Shown here in pieces: positions 8,812-18,201 of a stretch of DNA of 64,000 bases. Position numbers and translations under genes: made by a program. The notes beneath the pieces are model-generated. The model ran no database searches. It worked only from the letters and a program-made list of their open reading frames with translations, and was not told the origin of the DNA. Each line of letters begins with the position of its first letter. Position 1 is the stretch's first letter. The stretch is from Georgenia daeguensis (GTDB lineage: Bacteria; Actinomycetota; Actinomycetes; Actinomycetales; Actinomycetaceae), in the NCBI RefSeq assembly GCF_039537705.1, contig NZ_BAABBA010000002.1, forward strand, positions 186,001-250,000. Direction: 5' to 3'.

Positions 8812-9783
8812 ATGGCCTCCGCCGCGGTGCACACCGCTCCCGCCGTACCGCGCGCAGCACAGTCGCGCACCGTGCTCGTCGCCGGCGCCTCCGGCTTCCT
8901 GGGCCACCACCTCGTCCGGCACCTCCGGCGCCGTGGGGACAGCGTCCGCCGGCTGGTCCGGCGGGAGCCGCGTGGCCCGGAGGAGATCCGCTGGGATCCG
9001 GCCGACGGCACGCTGGAGCCGACGGCCCTCACGGGCGTGGACGTCGTCGTCAATCTCGGCGGCGCGTCCCTGGGCCGGCTGCCGTGGACGTCCGCCTACA
9101 AGGAGGAGATCCTCCGCTCCCGGGTCGACGGCGCCCGGGTGCTCGCCGAGTCGGTCGCCCATGCGGTGTCCCGCGGCCGCCGGCCCGTGCGGTTCCTCCA
9201 GGCGAGCGGCACGGACTTCTACGGCGACCGTGGGGAGCAGCTTCTCACCGAGGCCGGCCGGCCGGGCGACGGGTTCCTGGCAGAGGTCTGCCGGCGCTGG
9301 GAGGCCGCGACGACGCCCGCGGCCGACGCCGGAGCGGACGTGGTCCTCCTGCGGACCTCCCCCGCCCTGGCCCCCTCGGGCGGGGCCATCGCGCCGCTGA
9401 CCCGGCTCATCCGTCTCGGGCTCGGCGGCCCGATCGCCGGCGGCCGTCAGTGGTTCCCGTGGATCACCCTGGCCGACCACGTGCGCGCCCAGCTGCACCT
9501 GATGGACTCGACCCTCACCGGCCCGGTCAATCTCTCCGCGCCGGGCACCGCCAGGCAGGGCGAGCTGGTCGACGCCCTGGCCTCTGCGATGCGCCGGCCC
9601 GCGGTGGTGCACGCCCCCCGCTGGGCGCTCGCCCTCGCCGGGCGGGACTTCGCCGACTTCCTCGCCGCCTCCCGTCGGGTGGAGCCGCGCGCCCTGCTCG
9701 ACGACGGCTTCACCTTCAGCCACCCGGACCTCGCCGCGGCCGCACCCTGGGTGGCCGACCGCGACCGTCACGGCCGCCGCTGA
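8812..9783 (+). CDS. TIGR01777 family epimerase-like protein
   Basis: A 323-residue SDR-type protein with an N-terminal NAD(P) Rossmann motif (VLVAGASGFLGHHLV) and a C-terminal DUF1731 domain (RPAVVHAPRWALALAG to DDGFTFSHPDLAAA). ATG 8812 is preferred over the upstream in-frame ATG 8782 because TAGCGT (8799-8804) lies seven bases before it. Its place between E2 and lipB is conserved in actinobacteria (Rv2216 position, from memory). Substrate unknown; in E. coli the relative is YfcH. Confidence 0.88.
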   Translation: MASAAVHTAPAVPRAAQSRTVLVAGASGFLGHHLVRHLRRRGDSVRRLVRREPRGPEEIRWDPADGTLEPTALTGVDVVVNLGGASLGRLPWTSAYKEEILRSRVDGARVLAESVAHAVSRGRRPVRFLQASGTDFYGDRGEQLLTEAGRPGDGFLAEVCRRWEAATTPAADAGADVVLLRTSPALAPSGGAIAPLTRLIRLGLGGPIAGGRQWFPWITLADHVRAQLHLMDSTLTGPVNLSAPGTARQGELVDALASAMRRPAVVHAPRWALALAGRDFADFLAASRRVEPRALLDDGFTFSHPDLAAAAPWVADRDRHGRR

Positions 9784-9897
9784 CGCGATGTCCGCGGGAA
9801 GATCCCGCGGCCTCTCGCAGGCGCAGCGCCGTGAGACGCCGCGTGGGCAGGCGCGGGGGACACGGCTCAGGCAGGCGCGCGCGCCCCGCGGCACGGC

Positions 9898-11250
9898 TCA
9901 CGCAGGAGCGCGAGAACAGCGCGCAGTCTCGGCCAGCCGCCACGGTGCCGGGCCCATGAGCACCATCCGGACGCATCGCGGATCCTGGGCGGGCACCGCC
10001 TGACCGCCGTCCTGCAACGTCCCACCTGACGACCCGGCGGCCGGCACCAGGAGGTACTCCTCCTGCCGCACGACCACCTCCACGACCGCGCGTGGTCCCG
10101 GCTCGCCCGTCGCCTCGACGAGCACGACCTCCTGGACCGTGGTGCTCAGCGTGTCGGCCCGCACCCCCGCCGCCCGCAGACGCTCCACCAGCGCCGCGTC
10201 CTCGCGCGCGGCGGGTGACCCCGGCACCGTGAGCTGGGCGAGCGTCTCGGTCTCGCCCCGCCGCAACGCCTCGTCCCGCTCGCCGACGAGCTCCCGGACC
10301 ACGGCGGAGGCCTCAGCGGGTGCCAGAGGCCTCGGTGATGGCGAGCGGGCGCCGGTGACGGTGTGCGCGAGGGTCAGGCCGAGCATGAGGGCGGCGAGGG
10401 CGAGCGCCACCTGCGCGCCCGGCAACCGGCGGGTGCGGCGATGGCGGCCGCGCGGGCGGCGAAGGGCGGCGACCTCGGTGGCGGCCTGCCCCGACCGGAG
10501 CCGGGCCTGCGCGAGGTCCGCGCCGGAGGGCAGCTCGATCGCGGCCGGAGGTGACAGGGACTCTGCGCACCGGGCGAGGTCCCTGGCTGCGGGCCGCAGT
10601 GCCGGGTCGGGCGCGAGTGCCGCGGCGAGCACGTCCGCGCCGTCTACCTGGGCCGCGGCCCAGCCGACCACACGCGCCAGCGCCCAGACGTCGGCGGCGG
10701 TGCTCGCCGGGGCACCGCGGCGTCGTTCGGGAGCGACGAAGCCCGGCGTGCCGCGCTCGTGGGAGACGTCTCCGGCGAGGTCCACCAGCACGGGAACGCC
10801 TCCGGCGGTGAGCACGACGTTCGTCGGGGCGACGTCGCCGTGGACGACACCGTGGTCGTGCAGGTGGGCGAGCGCGGACGCCAGCGCGCCCAGGAGGGTC
10901 GCCGCCGCGCCCGGCGGCAGATCGCCGCGGGCTGCCCGGACCGTCGCCAGCGTCGGACCGTCGACCATCTCGCAGACCAGCGCGCACCGGCCCGGGTCGA
11001 CGCCCACGACGTCAAGCACCCTGGGCAGGTGCGGGTTCGCCGTGGACCGCAGGGCGCCCAGGCGCCGCAACGTGGCTGCACCGCGCTCCCCCGGCGGCAG
11101 GCTCACGAACGCGACCGCCACCGTCCGGCCCGCCGGGTCGCGCGCGGCCCACACCGCCCCGCCCGCCCCGAACCCCACGGGTGTCTCCAGGCGGTACCCG
11201 GGCACCGAGGGGACGTCGGCGGGGCGGGACGGGCGGCGCAGGACGGGCAT
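9898..11250 (-). CDS. Membrane-anchored serine/threonine kinase homolog, probably a pseudokinase
   Basis: A 450-residue protein with an N-terminal kinase fold (about 18-265), a basic stretch, one membrane helix (about 300-320) and an extracytoplasmic C-terminal domain. The glycine loop VGFGAGGAVW (25-34) is present. The beta-3 lysine is missing: VAVA at 44-47 has Ala47 where VAVK is expected. The catalytic loop reads HGDVAPTN (His137, Asp139, Asn144) without the usual lysine, and DFG is DLA (Asp157). The activation-segment GTPGFVAPE is kept. ATG 11250 begins a sensible product; the frame stays open upstream into lipB. It is convergent with the epimerase gene and divergent from lipB. Catalysis is doubtful, so a scaffold or sensor role is possible. 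Confidence 0.75.
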   Translation of the reverse strand: MPVLRRPSRPADVPSVPGYRLETPVGFGAGGAVWAARDPAGRTVAVAFVSLPPGERGAATLRRLGALRSTANPHLPRVLDVVGVDPGRCALVCEMVDGPTLATVRAARGDLPPGAAATLLGALASALAHLHDHGVVHGDVAPTNVVLTAGGVPVLVDLAGDVSHERGTPGFVAPERRRGAPASTAADVWALARVVGWAAAQVDGADVLAAALAPDPALRPAARDLARCAESLSPPAAIELPSGADLAQARLRSGQAATEVAALRRPRGRHRRTRRLPGAQVALALAALMLGLTLAHTVTGARSPSPRPLAPAEASAVVRELVGERDEALRRGETETLAQLTVPGSPAAREDAALVERLRAAGVRADTLSTTVQEVVLVEATGEPGPRAVVEVVVRQEEYLLVPAAGSSGGTLQDGGQAVPAQDPRCVRMVLMGPAPWRLAETARCSRAPA

Positions 11251-11349
11251 GGCTGGACGAAAGCACGAGGTCCACACCTCCGCCCGCGTCCTCCACAGCC
11301 TTGAGGCGGCGGACCTGGCCTGTGGAGAGCGCGGACTAGGATCGTGGGG

Positions 11350-12018
11350 GTGCAGCTCGAACGCGTGCGCCTCGGCTCTGAACTGGTGGACTACCGCTGG
11401 GCGTGGGACCTGCAGCGCCGCATCCACGCCCAGGTCGTCGCCGGGGAGCGTCCCGGCACCGTGCTGCTGCTCGAGCACGCCGACGTCTACACCGCCGGCA
11501 GGCGCACCGGCCGGGGCGACCGCCCCACCGACGGCACCGAGGTCGTCGACGTCGACCGGGGCGGCCGCATCACCTGGCACGGTCCCGGCCAGCTCGTGGC
11601 CTACCCCATCGTCCGCCTCGCCGAGCCGGTCGACGTCGTCGCCTACGTGCGCGCCCTCGAGGGGGCGGTGATCGAGGTCGCGGCGCACCACGGCGTCGCG
11701 ACCGCGCGCGTCGACGGCCGCTCCGGCGTGTGGGTGCTGGCCGACGAGCGCGGCCGGGACAGGAAGCTCTGCGCCGTCGGCGTCCGGGTCGCCCGCGGTG
11801 TGACGATGCACGGCATCGCGCTGAACGCCGATCCTGACCTGTCGGCCTACGCCCCGATCGTGCCCTGCGGCATCGAGGACGCCGACGTCACGTCACTCAC
11901 GGCGGAGACCGGCCGCACCGTCACACCGCTGGACGTCGTCGACGACCTCGGGCACGAGCTGGTCCGTGCCCTCACGCCGCTCACCGCCGGCGGGACCGCC
12001 CTCGCCGCACGCTCCTGA
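11350..12018 (+). CDS. lipB: Octanoyl-ACP:protein octanoyltransferase
   Basis: Moves octanoate from ACP to the lipoyl-lysine of E2 and H proteins, the first step of lipoate synthesis. The 222-residue protein has the family signature RITWHGPGQLVAYP, the RKLCAVGVRV segment with the conserved lysine, and the catalytic cysteine in IVPCGIEDADVTS. Two in-frame GTGs (11344 and 11350) compete. 11350 is preferred since TAGGAT (11337-11342) lies seven bases before it. lipA follows 117 bp downstream with its own promoter, and ACP itself is encoded at 43886. Confidence 0.95.
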   Translation: MQLERVRLGSELVDYRWAWDLQRRIHAQVVAGERPGTVLLLEHADVYTAGRRTGRGDRPTDGTEVVDVDRGGRITWHGPGQLVAYPIVRLAEPVDVVAYVRALEGAVIEVAAHHGVATARVDGRSGVWVLADERGRDRKLCAVGVRVARGVTMHGIALNADPDLSAYAPIVPCGIEDADVTSLTAETGRTVTPLDVVDDLGHELVRALTPLTAGGTALAARS

Positions 12019-12135
12019 GCGGCTGCGGCCGCCTCGGCGGACCCGACCACCACCCCGTCGACCGCCCGGTCCCCCGCGGGCCCGGCCACGTACTATCGAA
12101 CACACACCATCAGCGAGCAGAACGGGGTTCCCACC

Positions 12136-13134
12136 GTGACGATCGCCCCCGAGGGCCGACGCATGCTTCGTGTGGAGGCGCGCAACGCCGAGACGCCCAT
12201 CGAGCGCAAGCCCGAGTGGATCAAGACGAAGGCCGTCATGGGCCCGGAGTACCGCGAGCTCAAGCAGCTCGTGCACGGCGGCGGCCTGCACACGGTCTGC
12301 GAGGAGGCGGGCTGCCCCAACATCTTCGAGTGCTGGGAGGACCGCGAGGCCACCTTCCTCATCGGCGGCTCCGAGTGCACCCGCCGCTGCGACTTCTGCC
12401 AGATCCACACGGGCAAGCCCTCCGCCCTCGACCGCACTGAGCCGCTCAAGGTGGCCCGCTCGGTCCAGCAGATGGGCCTGAGGTACTCCACGATCACCGG
12501 CGTCGCCCGTGACGATCTCGACGACGGCGGCGCCTGGCTCTACGCCGAGACTGTCCGGCAGATCCACGCGCTCAACCCCGGCACGGGCGTCGAGCTCCTC
12601 ATCCCCGACTTCGACGCGAAGGCTGACCAGCTCGCCGAGGTCTTCTCCTCCCGGCCCGAGGTGCTCGCCCACAACCTCGAGACGGTGCCGCGCATCTTCC
12701 GCCGCATCCGTCCGGGCTTCCGTTACGAGCGCTCGCTGCGGGTGATCGCCGCTGCCGCCGAGGACGGCTTCGTCACCAAGTCCAACCTCATGCTCGGCAT
12801 GGGCGAGACCTTCGACGAGGTCGTCGACGCCATGCAGCAGCTGCGCGACGCCGGCACGGACCTGCTCACGATCAACCAGTACCTGCGCCCGTCCGTGCGC
12901 CACCACCCCGTGGAGCGCTGGGTCAAGCCCGCGGAGTTCGTCGAGCTCTCCGAGATCGCCGAGGAGATCGGTTTCCTCGGGGTCATGGCCGGTCCCATGG
13001 TGCGCTCGAGCTACCGTGCCGGCCGCCTGTGGGGTCGCGCCATGACGAAGAAGGGCCTGGAGGTGCCGCCCGCGCTGACGCACCTGACGGAGCCGACGAC
13101 GTCCCGCCAGGAGGCGGCCGCGCTGGTGCGCTGA
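12136..13134 (+). CDS. lipA: Lipoyl synthase
   Basis: Radical SAM enzyme (332 aa) inserting two sulfurs into the octanoyl chain on E2. Both iron-sulfur sites are seen: auxiliary cluster Cys55, Cys60, Cys66 (CX4CX5C) and radical SAM cluster Cys81, Cys85, Cys88 (CX3CX2C). The C-terminal RSSYRAG holds the serine ligand. Start GTG 12136. A -10 TACTAT lies at 12091-12096, giving a leader of about 33 bases. Its targets in the window are the two lipoyl domains of the E2 at 6889. Confidence 0.97.
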   Translation: MTIAPEGRRMLRVEARNAETPIERKPEWIKTKAVMGPEYRELKQLVHGGGLHTVCEEAGCPNIFECWEDREATFLIGGSECTRRCDFCQIHTGKPSALDRTEPLKVARSVQQMGLRYSTITGVARDDLDDGGAWLYAETVRQIHALNPGTGVELLIPDFDAKADQLAEVFSSRPEVLAHNLETVPRIFRRIRPGFRYERSLRVIAAAAEDGFVTKSNLMLGMGETFDEVVDAMQQLRDAGTDLLTINQYLRPSVRHHPVERWVKPAEFVELSEIAEEIGFLGVMAGPMVRSSYRAGRLWGRAMTKKGLEVPPALTHLTEPTTSRQEAAALVR

Positions 13135-13255
13135 GGTGCCCGTGGCGGCCCCGCTGGCCGGACCGCCGTCCAGCGGGGTCACGGCCGGCCAGGGATGTCG
13201 GCACCGGCCGCGGGTCGGTCCGCGGTCCCCCCGCGGCCCGGTATCCTTGGCGATC

Positions 13256-13978
13256 ATGGCCCGCAAGAAGAACGAGGGCGCGAGCGCCTCCGCCGCCCCC
13301 ACGGAGAAGAAGCAGCGCTGGTACCACAACATCCGGGACGCCTACCGGCTCACGCGGCAGGTCAACCCGTCGGTCACCTGGCTGCTGATCGGTGTCTTCG
13401 TGCTGGTCATGGGCGTCTCGCTCGCCATCGGCTTCGCCTGGGGCCACCCGGTCTACATGGCGTTCTTCGGCCTGCTGCTGGCCCTGATGCTCATGATGGT
13501 CCTGCTCGCCACCCAGACGCGGAAGGCCAGCTACTCCCAGATCGACGGGCGCCCCGGCGCCGCCGGGGCAGTCCTCGGCCAGATCCGCCGGGGCTGGAAC
13601 ATCGAGGAGCAGCCGGTTGCGGTCAACCCGCGTCATCAGGACCTGGTCTACCGGATGGTCGGCCGCCCCGGCATCGTGCTCGTCTCGGAGGGCCCCTCGC
13701 ACCGCGTGACCCGCATGCTCGAGGACGAGCGCCGGAAGGTCTCCCGCGTGGCGCCGAACGTCCCCGTCCACCTGGTCCAGTACGGCAACGAGAGCGGCCA
13801 GGTCCCCATCGGCAAGCTCACCAAGACCGTGCAGGGCTTCAAGAAGACGCTCACCACCGCCGAGGTGGCACAGGTGGCCAGGCGCCTCCAGGCCCTCGGC
13901 AGCACCAAGATGCCCATCCCGAAGGGCGTCGACCCGATGAAGGCACGGCCCGACCGCAAGGGCATGCGCGGCCGCTGA
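13256..13978 (+). CDS. DUF4191 family membrane protein
   Basis: A 240-residue protein with a basic N-terminus, two adjacent membrane helices (about 41-86) and a long cytoplasmic C-terminal part rich in basic residues (VNPRHQDLVYRMVGRPGIVLVSEGP). The family always sits after lipA in actinobacteria (Rv2219 position, from memory). ATG 13256 is chosen: TATCCT (13242-13247) lies eight bases before it, a leaderless layout, while the longer frame starts inside the spacer. Function unknown. Confidence 0.85.
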   Translation: MARKKNEGASASAAPTEKKQRWYHNIRDAYRLTRQVNPSVTWLLIGVFVLVMGVSLAIGFAWGHPVYMAFFGLLLALMLMMVLLATQTRKASYSQIDGRPGAAGAVLGQIRRGWNIEEQPVAVNPRHQDLVYRMVGRPGIVLVSEGPSHRVTRMLEDERRKVSRVAPNVPVHLVQYGNESGQVPIGKLTKTVQGFKKTLTTAEVAQVARRLQALGSTKMPIPKGVDPMKARPDRKGMRGR

Positions 13979-13989
13979 GCCGCCCCGCC

Positions 13990-14066
13990 ACGCCTCGCGA
14001 GGCGTCAGGTCTCGCCGAGCCGTCAGGTCCTCGCCGAACGTCAGCTGCCCGCCGAGCCGTCAGGTT
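13990..14066. repeat. Palindrome plus 18-bp tandem repeats between convergent genes
   Basis: A perfect 16-bp palindrome (13990-14005, ACGCCTCGCGAGGCGT) is followed by four copies of CGTCAG starting at 14003, 14021, 14039 and 14058, that is an 18/18/19-bp degenerate array with unit CGTCAGGTCCTCGCCGAG. It lies in the 160-bp gap between the convergent DUF4191 and RDD genes, so the palindrome may act as a terminator. Confidence 0.75.
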
Positions 14067-14138
14067 ACCGGCGGGCAGTCGTCGTCTCCGGGGCGCGACG
14101 CGTCAGCGGATGCCGCTGGGACGTCACGAGCGCAGGGC

Positions 14139-14495
14139 TCAGCGGATGCGGGTGACGACCGTGCCCGCGGCGATGTCGTGCAGGCCGCGGCCGTCCTTGC
14201 CCCACACGACGGCGGGAATCACCAGGCAGAGCAGCACGGTGCGCACCAGCGCGCGGACCGGGCCCGCAGGACCGCGGCCCGGGGTACGGATCGCCAGGCC
14301 CGCGATCACGTGGCCGACGGTGGCGCTGAGCGTGGCGACCATGATCCACGTCATGAGGGCGAAGATTCCCAGTGTGGCCATCTCGTCGTAGCCGAAGAAG
14401 CCCGCGCTGATCGCTGAGGCGAGGGCCCAGTCGATGGCGAGGCCGAGGATGCGGCGCCCCAGGCCGGCGACGGGCGGGAACTGAGGATCTGGCAC
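14139..14495 (-). CDS. RDD family membrane protein
   Basis: A 118-residue RDD domain protein with three hydrophobic helices (GRRILGLAIDWALASAIS; FALMTWIMVATLSATVG; VRTVLLCLVIPAVVWG). It ends with the family-typical GRGLHDIAAGTVV. The frame is open further upstream, but GTG 14495 has TACCCT (14507-14502 on this strand) six bases ahead, supporting a leaderless start. Divergent from glnA, with the GlnR-type sites between them. In M. tuberculosis the equivalent is Rv2219A (from memory). Possibly a small transporter or channel; not proven. Confidence 0.8.
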   Translation of the reverse strand: MPDPQFPPVAGLGRRILGLAIDWALASAISAGFFGYDEMATLGIFALMTWIMVATLSATVGHVIAGLAIRTPGRGPAGPVRALVRTVLLCLVIPAVVWGKDGRGLHDIAAGTVVTRIR

Positions 14496-14582
14496 CACTG
14501 CAGGGTATCCGGGCGCCGTCCGTCGCCCCGCGCAGCCGGACGGGCGGCCGGTGTGACGAGCGTCATCGTCACGCCGCCCCGC

Positions 14583-14636
14583 GTAACATGCCGGACACAT
14601 TCAGGTGACACACGAGAAACTGCCGCAGGCTAGTTT
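14583..14636 (+). promoter_or_regulatory. GlnR-type operator and glnA promoter
   Basis: Four half-sites with exact 6-bp gaps: GTAAC (14583-14587), GACAC (14594-14598), GTGAC (14605-14609) and GAAAC (14616-14620). This matches the streptomycete GlnR pattern gTnAC-n6-GaAAC repeated twice with an 11-bp step. A -10 TAGTTT follows at 14631-14636, so the last half-site covers the -35 region and the leader is about 60 bases. The pattern is seen directly; binding by GlnR is inferred. Confidence 0.75.
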
Positions 14637-14704
14637 CACAACCGTTCCCCGGGATCGACGATCGCGGCGGACTCCCCCAGCCCTACCCCTCAAGGAGCCA
14701 ACGG

Positions 14705-16129
<1,425 letters not shown>

Positions 16130-16145
16130 CAGGTCGCTGAGCTTC

Positions 16146-16187
16146 ACGGCCGGGGGCCGGTGCCGGAAGGCGCCGGCCCCCGGCCGT
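16146..16187 (+). terminator. glnA terminator
   Basis: Perfect 15-bp arms (16146-16160 and 16173-16187) enclose a smaller internal hairpin (GCC/GGC). It begins 17 bases after the glnA stop. Confidence 0.8.
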
Positions 16188-16225
16188 CTCACGTCGGCCA
16201 CTGTGCGCGACCCCACACCACCGCG

Positions 16226-16255
16226 TGCATAGTCATGCATGTTCGTGGATATATC
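16226..16255 (+). promoter_or_regulatory. ABC operon promoter with ArgR-like box
   Basis: TGCAT (16226-16230), a 4-bp spacer and ATGCA (16235-16239) form a dyad that resembles the streptomycete ARG box (TGCAT-type half-sites). An AT-rich -10 candidate TATATC lies at 16250-16255, so the dyad would overlap the promoter as a repressor site would. The assignment to ArgR is inferred from resemblance only. Confidence 0.4.
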
Positions 16256-16294
16256 GTGGTCAGGTCCCCGTCGAGAACGTCACCGGAGCCTGCC

Positions 16295-17212
16295 ATGCGT
16301 CGCCAGTCCGCCCTGCCCGCCCTCGCCGTCGCCAGCACCCTCGTGCTCGCCGCGTGCACCAACGCCTCCGAGGCGACCGCGCCGGAGGCCGGGGAGACGA
16401 CGGCGGCGGCCACCGAGCCGAGCTACGACGTGTCCACGGTCGAGAAGGTGGACGAGATCGCCGCGATGCTCCCCGCGGACTTCGACGGGACGCTGACGGT
16501 CGGCGACAACCTCCAGTACGCCCCGGCGGAGTTCCTCGGCGGCCCGGACGGCCAGACCCCCACCGGCTACGACGTCGACCTGGCCAAGGCGCTCGGGCGG
16601 GTGCTCGGCGCCGAGGTGGAGGTCAGCCACGCCGAGTTCGCCTCGATCATCCCGGCCATCGGCACCCAGTACGACGCCGGCATCGCCTCGATGTCCATCA
16701 ACGCCGAGCGGCTCGAGCAGGTCAACATGATCGCCTACATCTCGGCCGGCTCGACCTTCTCCGTCCAGGCGGGCAACCCGAAGGACCTGGACCCCGCCGA
16801 CCTGTGCGGCACCACCATGGGTGTGCAGACCGGCACCATCCAGGACGAGGACGCCGACGTGCTCTCGGCCGCGTGCACCGACGCCGGGTCCGAGCCCATC
16901 GAGGTGCTGCGGTACAGCTCCCAGGCCGACGTCACCACCAACCTCGTCGGCGGGAAGATCGACGTGATGTACGCCGACTCCCCGGTGGGGCAGTACGCCG
17001 CGCTCCAGACCGGCGGGCAGATCGAGCAGCTCGGCGAGGTCACCGACGCCGCCCCGCAGGGCATCGCCGTCGCCAAGGACGACGCCGAGCTCACCGCCGC
17101 CCTCCAGGCCGCGATGCAGCACCTCATGGACGACGGCGTCTGGGCGGACATCCTCGACACCTGGGGCGTCAGCGGCGCGCTGGAGACCGCCGAGCTGAAC
17201 CCGGCGGTCTGA
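16295..17212 (+). CDS. Polar amino acid ABC transporter, lipoprotein binding subunit
   Basis: Extracellular solute-binding lipoprotein (305 aa). ATG 16295 gives a proper signal peptide with lipobox LAAC (Cys21), followed by a Thr/Ala/Glu-rich linker. The HisJ/ArgT-like family-3 fold is suggested by LQYAPAEFLGGPDGQTPTGYDVDLAKALG, AGIASMSINAERLEQVN and GGKIDVMYADSPVGQYA. It heads a three-gene operon with permease (start 17215, 2 bases after the stop) and ATPase. The ArgR-like box upstream hints at a basic amino acid, but the substrate is not known. Confidence 0.92.
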   Translation: MRRQSALPALAVASTLVLAACTNASEATAPEAGETTAAATEPSYDVSTVEKVDEIAAMLPADFDGTLTVGDNLQYAPAEFLGGPDGQTPTGYDVDLAKALGRVLGAEVEVSHAEFASIIPAIGTQYDAGIASMSINAERLEQVNMIAYISAGSTFSVQAGNPKDLDPADLCGTTMGVQTGTIQDEDADVLSAACTDAGSEPIEVLRYSSQADVTTNLVGGKIDVMYADSPVGQYAALQTGGQIEQLGEVTDAAPQGIAVAKDDAELTAALQAAMQHLMDDGVWADILDTWGVSGALETAELNPAV

Positions 17213-17214
17213 GC

Positions 17215-18201
17215 ATGGCCCTCACCACCGCCGAGCGGACGGGCGAGAGCGTGCCCGACCTCATCCGCGCCCACCCGGTCCGGCGGCCGGGCCGGGTGGT
17301 CTCGGCCGTCGTCGTCGCCGTCCTGGCGGCGATGGTGGTCAACACCCTCGTCACGAACCCGAACTTCCGCTGGGACGTGGTCTGGCTCTACCTCCGCGAC
17401 GTCAACGTCGTCCGGGGCGTGGGCTGGACGCTCCTGCTGACGGCCGGGTCGATGGTCCTGGCCGTGGCGCTCGCCCTCACGCTGGCCATCATGCGCCGCT
17501 CGGACAACCCGGTGATGCGCTGGGTGTCCTGGCTGTACATCTGGTTCTTCCGGGGCACCCCCGTCTACACGCAGCTGGTCTTCTGGGGCCTGGTCGGCGT
17601 GCTGTACCCGCGGCTCAGCCTGGGGATCCCGTTCGGGCCCGAGTTCGTCGTCTTCGACACCAACGACGTCTTCTCCGCGGCGTGGGCGGCCCTGATCGGG
17701 CTGGCGCTGAACGAGGCGGCGTACCTGTCGGAGATCTTCCGCTCCGGGCTCGGCGGCGTGGACCCCGGCCAGGCGGAGGCGGCGCGTGCGCTCGGCATGA
17801 AGGAGTCCACCATCCTGCGCCGGGTGGTGCTCCCCCAGGCCATGCGCGTCATCGTGCCGCCCACCGGCAACGAGACGATCTCCATGCTCAAGACCACCTC
17901 GCTCGTGCTCGCGGTGCCCTTCACGCTCGATCTGACCTTCGCGACGAACGCGATCGGCAACAGGATCTTCCTGCCCATCCCGCTGCTCATGGTCGCCGCC
18001 ATCTGGTACCTGGTGATCACCTCGGTGCTCATGGTCGGCCAGCACTACCTCGAGCAGTACTACGGCCGCGGCTTCGACGGCGCGCCCGCCACCGGCCGCG
18101 GCCCGGCCGGTGGACGGAGGAGGGCGCTCGGGCGCAAGCAGCAGGCGATCCTCGCCGCCGGCACCACCAAGGACGACCCCTTCCTGGAGTACACGCCATG
18201 A
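17215..18201 (+). CDS. Polar amino acid ABC transporter permease
   Basis: A 328-residue inner-membrane permease of the HAAT/polar amino acid class. It has an N-terminal helix (VVSAVVVAVLAAMVVNTLV), the HisM-like FFRGTPVYTQL segment and the EAA loop EAARALGMKESTILRRVVLPQAMRVIVPP that contacts the ATPase. A basic cytoplasmic tail (GGRRRALGRKQQ) follows. The frame is open through the binding-protein gene, so ATG 17215 is chosen from the family N-terminus and from operon spacing. Its last bases overlap the ATPase start (ATGA at 18198-18201). Confidence 0.92.
   Translation: MALTTAERTGESVPDLIRAHPVRRPGRVVSAVVVAVLAAMVVNTLVTNPNFRWDVVWLYLRDVNVVRGVGWTLLLTAGSMVLAVALALTLAIMRRSDNPVMRWVSWLYIWFFRGTPVYTQLVFWGLVGVLYPRLSLGIPFGPEFVVFDTNDVFSAAWAALIGLALNEAAYLSEIFRSGLGGVDPGQAEAARALGMKESTILRRVVLPQAMRVIVPPTGNETISMLKTTSLVLAVPFTLDLTFATNAIGNRIFLPIPLLMVAAIWYLVITSVLMVGQHYLEQYYGRGFDGAPATGRGPAGGRRRALGRKQQAILAAGTTKDDPFLEYTP

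Noticed and set aside
5458..9894. A 1478-codon open frame antisense to lpd, E2 and the epimerase gene
   Set aside because: It is a GC3 shadow: its sequence is low-complexity Arg/Gly/Ala/Leu without domain motifs, and the sense genes are clear.
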